Assembly: GCA_035317605.1 (NCBI GenBank)
Contig: DATHGT010000337.1
Location: forward strand, 1 to 6,017
Direction of reading: 5' to 3'
Length of the DNA: 6,017 nucleotides
Source: DATHGT01 sp035317605
GTDB taxonomy: Bacteria; Methylomirabilota; Methylomirabilia; Rokubacteriales; CSP1-6
Below, piece by piece: positions 1 to 4,704 of this stretch. Position 1 is the stretch's first letter; every line of letters starts with the position of its first letter. The translations under genes were made by a program, and so were the position numbers. The notes below the pieces were generated by a model. That model did no database searches. It saw only the letters and a list, made by a program, of their open reading frames with translations, and was not told the DNA's origin.

Positions 1-75
1 TGGGGAGCACCAGAGCATCGTAGCATTGGCGGCTGGGGGGGGCGGGGCGGGCGGCTCCCTCTAGTATTTATGAAC
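1..75. other. Left-edge tract with G-runs, no confident gene
   Basis: No gene can be assigned here. One plus-strand frame from base 2 stays open to a TAG at 62-64 and would give a short Ala/Gly-rich tail (GEHQSIVALAAGGGGAGGSL). This could be the C-terminus of a gene entering from the left, but 20 low-complexity residues are not enough to claim it. The tract contains a run of eight G followed by shorter runs (35-54), and then an AT-rich patch (61-75). The two hairpins just downstream would fit a plus-strand gene ending about here. Confidence 0.3.
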
Positions 76-103
76 ATGGGGGGCCCCTAACGGCTCCCCC
101 CAT
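76..103. repeat. G6/C6 hairpin, intergenic inverted repeat
   Basis: ATGGGGGG at 76-83 pairs perfectly with CCCCCCAT at 96-103 around a 12-base loop, and a further C-run follows (105-111). There is no T-tract on either strand, so termination is not certain. The design ATGGGGGG, then C6, a short A-containing spacer and another C-run, recurs at 4546-4578 downstream of the metallo-hydrolase gene. The two may be members of one intergenic element family. A role in termination or mRNA 3'-end protection is inferred. Confidence 0.5.
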
Positions 104-120
104 ACCCCCCCGACGCGTGT

Positions 121-144
121 CGCCCCGGCTTCGCCGGGGCGTTT
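121..144 (+). terminator. Rho-independent-like terminator for a gene left of the window
   Basis: A perfect 9-bp GC-rich stem (CGCCCCGGC at 121-129 with GCCGGGGCG at 133-141) closes a three-base TTC loop and is followed directly by TTT. The T-tract is short but lies on the plus-strand side only, so it fits transcription coming from the left edge. Read from the minus strand, the stem is followed by ACACGCG, so it is a poor U-tract terminator for the minus-strand operon ending at 299. Confidence 0.55.
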
Positions 145-156
145 CTGTAACCATTG

Positions 157-311
157 CCTACTCCTCGCGCTTACTTCTTCGGGTTACTTCTTCGGGCTTA
201 CTTTCTCTTCTTGGAGTTACTTCTTGGGGCTTACTTCTCTGGGCCTACTTCTCGGGGCTTGCTGCTTCGAACTTACTCTTCGGGCTTACGTCTCGGATTC
301 ATGCTTCGGGG
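157..311. repeat. Degenerate 13-14 bp tandem repeat array (11 units)
   Basis: About eleven head-to-tail units follow the plus-strand pattern TTACTTCTTCGGGC (minus strand GCCCGAAGAAGTAA). Units begin near 157, 171, 184, 198, 217, 231, 245, 259, 273, 286 and 299. Most are 13-14 bp; the one at 198 is 19 bp and looks internally expanded. Units at 171 and 184 are nearly identical and the edge units are more diverged. The array fills the space between the terminator at 121-144 and the AI-2E gene. Its last unit contains that gene's final Glu-Ala codons and TGA. Since the period is not a multiple of three, it is not a protein repeat. Function unknown. Confidence 0.75.
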
Positions 312-1321
312 TCGATCCAGACGCGGCGGATGATTTCCCAGATGGCGGCGAGGAGGGGGACGGAGACCAGCGCGCCGATGAGGCCGGCGAGATGGGCACC
401 CGCAAGGAGCGCAAGCAGCACCGGGAGCGGGTGCAGGCCGGTGGCGCGGCCCACGAAGTGGGGGGCCAGGAATTTTCCCTCGAGCAGGTTGGTCCCCGCG
501 AAGAGACCGGCGGCGGCGAGGGCGAGCCCCGGCGACTCGTTGAGCGCGCTCACCATGCCGAGGATGGCCGCGATCAGCGAGCCGACGAAGGGCACCACGT
601 TGAGCACGGCGGCCAGCGCCCCGATCAAGAGCGGGTAGCGGACACCGAGCAGCGCCAGCCCGATCGCCAGCACCGCGCCCACGCAGAGGCTCGAGAGGAC
701 CTGGCCGCGGATGTAGCCCCCGATCCGGTCGAGGATGGGCTGGCCGAGCGCGGCCACCGCCTTGCGATTGTCGCGCGGGACCAGCGTGAGGAGCGCGCGG
801 CCCAGGTGCTCGGCGTCGATCACGATGTAGGCGGCGATGACGACGACCGCGACGAGCCCGAACATCGCGCCCACCACGCCCGCGGTGACGGCGAGGGTGT
901 TCGTCCACACCGCGCCCGCGAGCGACTGGATGTCGCCAGGCTTGGGCGTGGGCAGCGACGCGCCCCACTGAGCGGCCCACACGTCGAGACTGCCGAGCCA
1001 GCCGCGGACGTTGTCGACCAGCTTCGGCAGCTGGTCCATGAGCTGGGACCACTGCTGGCTGAGGGCCGGCCACAGGAGACGCCCCATGAGGGTCAGCACC
1101 CCGATGACCAGGAGATAGACCCCGAGCACGGTCACCCCGCGCGGGATGCGGTGGCGCTCGCCCAGGCGCGCCGCGGGCAGGATCGCCGCGGCCACGATGA
1201 GCGCGGTGAAGGCGAGCAGCCAGATCTGCCAGGTCTTGACCACGATCCACACGACCGCGATCACCGTGAGGACCTGGAAGACCAGCGGCCACGGCAGGCG
1301 GCCCGAACGCAGCGTCGGCAT
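299..1321 (-). CDS. AI-2E family transporter-like membrane protein
   Basis: This is a 340-residue polytopic membrane protein of the AI-2E family (PerM/YdiK/TqsA-like), a normal length for the family. Two hydrophobic helices lie at about residues 12-50 and a third at 62-83. A soluble loop follows at 85-140, then helices at about 143-169, 208-228 and 230-258, and a hydrophobic C-terminal block to about 332. Family-like motifs are YIRGQ (203-207), NVVPFVGS (241-248) and GLHPLP (295-300). Family members are proposed exporters or ion-coupled transporters; the substrate here is unknown. The ATG shares one base with the stop of the preceding gene (TGATG) and has no Shine-Dalgarno sequence, so translation is probably coupled. 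The open frame extends a further 96 codons upstream, but that part overlaps the activation-like gene and is not membrane-like. It is last in the operon; its link to methyl transfer is unexplained. Confidence 0.88.
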   Translation of the reverse strand: MPTLRSGRLPWPLVFQVLTVIAVVWIVVKTWQIWLLAFTALIVAAAILPAARLGERHRIPRGVTVLGVYLLVIGVLTLMGRLLWPALSQQWSQLMDQLPKLVDNVRGWLGSLDVWAAQWGASLPTPKPGDIQSLAGAVWTNTLAVTAGVVGAMFGLVAVVVIAAYIVIDAEHLGRALLTLVPRDNRKAVAALGQPILDRIGGYIRGQVLSSLCVGAVLAIGLALLGVRYPLLIGALAAVLNVVPFVGSLIAAILGMVSALNESPGLALAAAGLFAGTNLLEGKFLAPHFVGRATGLHPLPVLLALLAGAHLAGLIGALVSVPLLAAIWEIIRRVWIDPEA

Positions 1322-2052
1322 CAGCGGTGGACGGTCCGCACCGCCGGGGCGCGCCGGTAGGCACAGCCCGCCATCCAGCAGCGGGCGCACTGGGCGAAGT
1401 CGTGATCGACCCGCGCGTCGGGGCCCGCCCCCACGAGCAGGGTGATGGTCTTCTCGGGCGTCATGAAGCACGCGGCGTTCAGCCGGACCCCGATCCGCGC
1501 CCCGTCCACGAACGGGAATAAAAGGTTTTGCTCGCCCACGTCCCAGCCGCCATACCCCGGACTGATCCGGTTGGTCACCCGCACCCCGCGCGCGATCCCC
1601 CCCTGACACAGGAGGTCGTTGAGGTGTTCGGCCAGGCTCTCGACCGCCCCCGACCCCACGCTGTCGAGCATGGCGGCCAGCGGCAGCTCACGCGCCTCCC
1701 ACAACGCCGCCACCCGCGCCTCGAGCGCGCCGCCGATGGTGACCACGGCCCCGGCCACCTCGGCGACCGCTCCCCAGGCGCGCGCGATGCCCGGGATCGT
1801 GAACGCGGGACCGTCGGTCAGCGTGAGTCGATCGTCGGCCTCCTCCCCCACGGTGCTCCAGCGCACGACCGCCCGCGGCTCCATGAGGGACAGCCCCAGC
1901 GCGTGCGCCTCCTCGAACAGCGCGCGCACCTCCGGGCCGGGCACGTCGAGCCCGCGCCGGTAACCCTGGAAGCGCAGGACGTCGTCGGGGTCGACGGCGA
2001 GCGGGATGTCGCGGAGGATCTGCGGCGCGGACGGCGCCCGCGCCACGCTCAT
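1321..2052 (-). CDS. Stand-alone MetH activation-domain-like protein
   Basis: This 243-residue protein resembles the C-terminal reactivation (AdoMet-binding) domain of cobalamin-dependent methionine synthase, made as a separate polypeptide. In MetH that domain supports reductive methylation of inactive cob(II)alamin. The best marker is RISPGYGGWD (162-171), matching the MetH segment R-x-x-x-GY-PACP that contacts AdoMet, although the PACP part is replaced by GGWD. Before it, a helical stretch (131-148) with GSGAVESLAEHLND resembles the helix preceding that motif. The protein ends with C222-X2-C225-X4-C230-A-Y-R, a cysteine cluster absent from classical MetH but, as I recall, common in short stand-alone homologues; it may bind a metal or Fe-S cluster. 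The ATG overlaps the homocysteine methyltransferase stop as ATGA, and an upstream in-frame start would bury 26 more codons in that gene. It probably reactivates the corrinoid protein encoded two genes upstream. Confidence 0.8.
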   Translation of the reverse strand: MSVARAPSAPQILRDIPLAVDPDDVLRFQGYRRGLDVPGPEVRALFEEAHALGLSLMEPRAVVRWSTVGEEADDRLTLTDGPAFTIPGIARAWGAVAEVAGAVVTIGGALEARVAALWEARELPLAAMLDSVGSGAVESLAEHLNDLLCQGGIARGVRVTNRISPGYGGWDVGEQNLLFPFVDGARIGVRLNAACFMTPEKTITLLVGAGPDARVDHDFAQCARCWMAGCAYRRAPAVRTVHR

Positions 2053-2963
2053 CGTCGCGCGCGGACGATCTCGGAGATGCGCCGGATGTGCTCGGGGTTC
2101 GACCCGCAGCAGGCGCCCACGATGTTGCAACCGGCCTCCAGCAGCGCCGGATAGTCGCGCGCCATCTCCTCCGGACCGAGCTCGTAGGTCACCGTGTCGC
2201 CGGTGGTGACCGGCAGCCCCGCGTTGGGATAGGCGACGAGCGGGGCGTCACCGCAAACCGCGCGCATCTCGCGGATGATCACGATCGCGCGGTCGGGGCC
2301 CCGCCCGCAATTCATGCCCACCACGTCGGCGCCGGCGGACAGCAGGCTCTTGGCGACCTCCCCCGGACTCTCCCCCCACATCGTGCGGTCGCGGTCGTGG
2401 CCTTCCTCGTACTGGAAGAACATGGTGGCCATGACGGGCAGGTCCGTCACCGCCTTGCACGCGCGGATGGCCGCCGTCGCCTCCTGGGGAAACATCATGG
2501 TCTCCACCGCGAAGAGATCGACGCCGCCCTCGGCCAGGGCCTCGGCCTGCTCGCGGAAGGTCGCCTCGTACTCCTCGTCGGTCACGCCGGCATCCAGCGC
2601 GTAGTCGAGGGGCAATCGGCTCGTGGGCCCGATGGAGCCCGCGACGTAGCCCTCGGCCGGCGCCACCGAGCGGGCCAGCCGCGCGCCCGCCGCGTTCAGC
2701 GCACGCGTGCGATCGCCCAGCGCGTACTCGTCGAGCTTGAGCCGGCTGCCTCCAAAGGTGTTGGTCTCGACGATGTGGCTGCCCGCGTCGAAGTAGCCCT
2801 TGTGAATGCCGGCCACCACGCCGGCGTGGGTGTCGTTCCACAGCTCGGGGCACGCGCCGTTGAGGAGGCCGGCCGCGAAGAGCATGGTGCCGTAGCCGCC
2901 GTCGAAGACCAGCCGCTCCCCCGCCTGCACCCGGCGAACGACGTCCCAGCCGCGCGCCTTCAC
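2049..2963 (-). CDS. Homocysteine S-methyltransferase domain protein
   Basis: This 304-residue TIM-barrel protein corresponds to the N-terminal homocysteine-binding module of MetH and to the BHMT/MmuM family. It should move a methyl group onto homocysteine to form methionine in the cytoplasm. Visible motifs are DGGYGT (21-26, family DGAMGT), ETNTFGG (66-72), SIGPT (110-114) and the zinc ligands Cys219 (MNCG) and Cys285-Cys286 (GACCGSNPEHI). All three zinc cysteines are present. The start is GTG at 2963, overlapping the corrinoid stop as GTGA; it places DGGYGT at the usual distance from the N-terminus, whereas the next internal Met lies after that motif. There is no cobalamin-, folate- or activation-type domain in the chain. 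The adjacent corrinoid protein is the likely methyl donor. Betaine or S-methylmethionine as direct donor is less likely in this context but not excluded. Confidence 0.88.
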   Translation of the reverse strand: MKARGWDVVRRVQAGERLVFDGGYGTMLFAAGLLNGACPELWNDTHAGVVAGIHKGYFDAGSHIVETNTFGGSRLKLDEYALGDRTRALNAAGARLARSVAPAEGYVAGSIGPTSRLPLDYALDAGVTDEEYEATFREQAEALAEGGVDLFAVETMMFPQEATAAIRACKAVTDLPVMATMFFQYEEGHDRDRTMWGESPGEVAKSLLSAGADVVGMNCGRGPDRAIVIIREMRAVCGDAPLVAYPNAGLPVTTGDTVTYELGPEEMARDYPALLEAGCNIVGACCGSNPEHIRRISEIVRARR

Positions 2964-3625
2964 GCGGAGGCCCGGGTCCCGACGAGCGCTTTCGCCTTGA
3001 CGACGGCGAGGGTCGAGTCCCTGGCGTAGCCATCGGCCCCGATCTCGTCGGCGAACGCCTGGCTCACCGGCGCGCCGCCGATCATGACCTTGACTCGATC
3101 GCGCAGTCCGGCCTTGGCCAGCGCGTCGATCGTGCGCTTCATGCCGGGCATGGTGGTGGTCATGAGCGCGGAGATGCCGACGATGTCGGCGTGGTGCTCG
3201 CCCACCGCGGCCACGAACTTCTCGGGCGCCACGTCGCGCCCGAGGTTCACCACCTTGAAGCCCGCGCCCTCCAGCATCATGGCCACCAGGTTCTTGCCGA
3301 TGTCGTGCAGGTCGCCCTGGGCGGTGCCGATGACCACCACGCCGAGGTGGTCGTCGGGGCGGGCGGCGGCGGTGATCAGCGGCTTGAGCAGGTCGAGCCC
3401 GGCGTACATGGCCCGCGCCGACAGCAACACTTGCGGCACGTAGTACTCGTTGCGGCGGAACTTCTCGCCCACCACGTCCATGCCGGGGATGAGGCCGCGG
3501 AAGATGAGGTCCTTGGGGTCCATGGCGAGCCCGAGCCCCTCCCGTGTCTTGCGGGCAACCGTTTCCCTGTCCCCGAGGATCAGGGCGCGGGACATGGTCG
3601 GATAGTCGAAATCTTCCGCGCTCAT
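2960..3625 (-). CDS. Corrinoid (B12-binding) methyl-carrier protein
   Basis: This 221-residue protein belongs to the MtbC/MttC/MetH-type corrinoid protein family: a helical cap (about 1-88) followed by a Rossmann-like cobalamin domain (about 93-215). The cobalamin signature is intact: GDLHDIG at 104-110 with His107 as the lower axial cobalt ligand, SALMTTT at 152-158, and GGAP at 183-186. It carries a methyl group on cobalt between a methyltransferase and an acceptor, here presumably the homocysteine methyltransferase encoded directly downstream. The chosen ATG has a GGGTGG Shine-Dalgarno-like sequence four bases upstream (3635-3630). A start 15 codons earlier (3670) lacks a ribosome site and overlaps the proposed -10 element. 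It is first in the operon; a putative promoter is visible in the divergent region. No cobalamin riboswitch fits in the roughly 29-base leader. Confidence 0.92.
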   Translation of the reverse strand: MSAEDFDYPTMSRALILGDRETVARKTREGLGLAMDPKDLIFRGLIPGMDVVGEKFRRNEYYVPQVLLSARAMYAGLDLLKPLITAAARPDDHLGVVVIGTAQGDLHDIGKNLVAMMLEGAGFKVVNLGRDVAPEKFVAAVGEHHADIVGISALMTTTMPGMKRTIDALAKAGLRDRVKVMIGGAPVSQAFADEIGADGYARDSTLAVVKAKALVGTRASA

Positions 3626-3660
3626 ACGGCCACCCGACGGCACGAGAGGACCATGGGCGT

Positions 3661-3689
3661 GTTCTAACATGGCGACCGGAGGGGGGCAA
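3661..3689 (-). promoter_or_regulatory. Putative sigma70-type promoter for the corrinoid operon
   Basis: On the minus strand TTGCCC (3689-3684, four of six matches to TTGACA) is followed after exactly 17 bases by TAGAAC (3666-3661, four of six matches to TATAAT). A TG one base before the -10 (3669-3668) makes it extended. The predicted start is near 3654, giving a leader of about 29 bases that includes the GGGTGG ribosome site. Called by eye; such partial matches also occur by chance. Confidence 0.45.
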
Positions 3690-3692
3690 GCT

Positions 3693-3704
3693 CGACGGCC
3701 GTCG
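3693..3704. promoter_or_regulatory. 12-bp perfect palindrome, possible operator
   Basis: CGACGGCCGTCG is a perfect palindrome located three bases upstream of the proposed -35 of the minus-strand operon and about 50 bp before the -10 of the plus-strand gene. The position would suit a dimeric regulator serving both promoters. In DNA this GC-rich a 12-bp GC palindrome can arise by chance, and no second copy was seen in this region. Confidence 0.22.
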
Positions 3705-3750
3705 GCGGTGGCGTCATGGCCGCCCGCCGTCCGAGCCGCCGGCGAAGGTG

Positions 3751-3759
3751 TGCTACTAT
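3751..3759 (+). promoter_or_regulatory. Extended -10 promoter for the metallo-hydrolase gene, possibly leaderless
   Basis: TGCTACTAT contains an extended TG and a -10 TACTAT (3754-3759, five of six matches to TATAAT) in otherwise GC-rich DNA. No convincing -35 is seen 16-18 bases upstream, which an extended -10 may not need. The element ends ten bases before the ATG at 3770, so transcription would begin about 0-4 bases before the start codon. There is no Shine-Dalgarno sequence at a usable distance; AAGGTG at 3745-3750 is 19 bases away and upstream of the predicted transcript start. Confidence 0.5.
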
Positions 3760-3769
3760 CGCGGGCTAA

Positions 3770-4537
3770 ATGAAGCTCCGCGTGCTTGGGGCCTTCGGCA
3801 GCGCCGGAATCGACCAGAAGCCTTCCGCCTTTCTCGTCAACGACCGCGTGCTCGTCGACGCGGGAACTGTGGCCGGTGCGCTGACTGTCCCCGAGCAGCT
3901 CGCCGTCAAGCACGCCGTCATCTCCCACGTCCACCTCGATCACGTCGTCGGCCTCGCCTTCCTCACCGACACGCTCTCGTCGTGCGGCGAGGAGCGCTCG
4001 GTCACGGTCACGAGCATCGCCCCCGTGGTGGACGCGCTCCGCGACAGCGTGTTCAACAACCTCGTCTGGCCCAACTTCGCGGCCATCCCCAGCCGCGAGG
4101 CGCCGGTGGTGCGTTACCGCACGCTGGCCGAGGACGTGGCCCAGCCCGTGGAAGACCTTTGGGTGACTCCGGTGGCGGTGAGCCACAGCGTGCCGGCGGC
4201 CGGCTTCATCGTCCACGACGGCGGGCGCGGCTTCGTCTACTCCGGCGACACCGGTCCCACCGACGCCCTGTGGAAGGCCATGCGCGAGCAGCGGGGCCTG
4301 GGCGCGGTCGTGCTCGAGTGCGCGTTCCCCAACCGCCTGGGCACGCTGGCCGAGCGGTCCAAGCACATGACCCCGGCCCTCATCCAGCGCGAGCTGGACA
4401 AGCTCCCCCCCGACGTCCCCGTCTGGATCTTCCACATCAAGCCCCCGTTCTACGAAGAGACCGCGGAGGAGCTCTCGCGCCTCGACGCCCGCGACCGCAT
4501 CGTGATCCTGGAGCAGGACAAGATTTACAATATCTGA
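3770..4537 (+). CDS. Metallo-beta-lactamase-fold hydrolase, class II cyclic nucleotide phosphodiesterase-like
   Basis: This 255-residue protein has the metallo-beta-lactamase fold. The metal site is complete: H53-V-H55-L-D57-H58 followed by VVGL, then His139 (VSHSVP), Asp160 (SGDTGPT) and a final His222 (IFHIKP); His199 (KHMTP) is another candidate. The HVHLDHxxGL form, the SGDTGPT strand and the C-terminal HIKP resemble class II 3',5'-cyclic nucleotide phosphodiesterases (CpdP/PDE1 type), so cAMP or cGMP hydrolysis is the leading guess. Related hydrolases with other phosphoester or lactone substrates share much of this, so the substrate is unproven. No signal peptide is seen, so it is probably cytoplasmic. 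It is transcribed alone, divergently from the corrinoid operon, and is followed after ten bases by a strong hairpin. The ATG is the only start that keeps the first beta strand (MKLRVLGAFGS). Confidence 0.85.
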   Translation: MKLRVLGAFGSAGIDQKPSAFLVNDRVLVDAGTVAGALTVPEQLAVKHAVISHVHLDHVVGLAFLTDTLSSCGEERSVTVTSIAPVVDALRDSVFNNLVWPNFAAIPSREAPVVRYRTLAEDVAQPVEDLWVTPVAVSHSVPAAGFIVHDGGRGFVYSGDTGPTDALWKAMREQRGLGAVVLECAFPNRLGTLAERSKHMTPALIQRELDKLPPDVPVWIFHIKPPFYEETAEELSRLDARDRIVILEQDKIYNI

Positions 4538-4547
4538 ATTACCCCAT

Positions 4548-4587
4548 GGGGGGTGCGAGACGCACCCCCCAAACCCCCTGTTGTTTT
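4548..4587 (+). terminator. Hairpin terminator after the metallo-hydrolase gene
   Basis: GGGGGGTGCG (4548-4557) pairs perfectly with CGCACCCCCC (4561-4570) around an AGA loop, a 10-bp stem starting ten bases after the stop codon. A T-rich stretch, TTGTTTTT, lies at 4580-4587, ten bases beyond the stem, so it is not a textbook terminator. On the minus strand the stem lacks a following U-tract, but it might still end transcription from the ABC gene. ATGGGGGG at the 5' side and AAACCCCC after the stem resemble the hairpin at 76-111. Confidence 0.6.
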
Positions 4588-4704
4588 TCGCTGCATCGAA
4601 GGCGGCGTCTTCGTCGCGAGGGCGTGTCGGCCGCCAATCAACACACACGGCAGGCGACAGCCGTCGTGCACGAACAACCGATCTCGAGGGCCGACTTCGA
4701 TGGT
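4588..4704. other. Convergent intergenic spacer, nothing recognised
   Basis: This 117-bp stretch lies between the terminator of the plus-strand hydrolase and the TAA of the minus-strand ABC ATPase gene. No start with a ribosome site, RNA gene, promoter or strong hairpin was recognised. An 8-bp inverted match (CATCGAAG at 4594-4601 and CTTCGATG at 4695-4702) is too distant and short to be meaningful. Confidence 0.5.

Noticed and set aside
273..302. Nine-codon ORF as a real gene
   Set aside because: It is tiny, lies inside the tandem repeat and has no family; reported only as an observation about the repeat.
157..311. CRISPR array
   Set aside because: The units are contiguous 13-14 bp degenerate repeats with no unique spacers, and no cas genes are present.
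224..1360. Plus-strand open frame of 378 codons
   Set aside because: It is antisense to the AI-2E gene, and the protein is dominated by Glu/Asp/Arg/His with no recognisable fold; the minus strand encodes a clear membrane protein.
2088..3029. Plus-strand open frame of 313 codons
   Set aside because: It is antisense to the homocysteine methyltransferase, whose zinc and substrate motifs are complete on the minus strand.
3626..3654. Cobalamin riboswitch before the corrinoid operon
   Set aside because: The predicted leader is only about 29 bases and no B12-box-like sequence was seen, far too short for a riboswitch.
2964..3689. N-terminal extension of the homocysteine methyltransferase frame over the corrinoid gene
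   Set aside because: The extension is low-complexity His/Arg/Gly sequence overlapping a clear gene in another frame. The GTG at 2963 gives a full-length domain.
3626..4648. N-terminal extension of the corrinoid frame by over 300 codons
   Set aside because: It would be antisense to the metallo-hydrolase and cross its promoter. Corrinoid proteins of this family are about 210-230 residues, matching the ATG at 3625 with its ribosome site.
4594..4702. 8-bp inverted repeat CATCGAAG/CTTCGATG
   Set aside because: The arms are about 93 bases apart and short; this is expected by chance and no structure lies between them.
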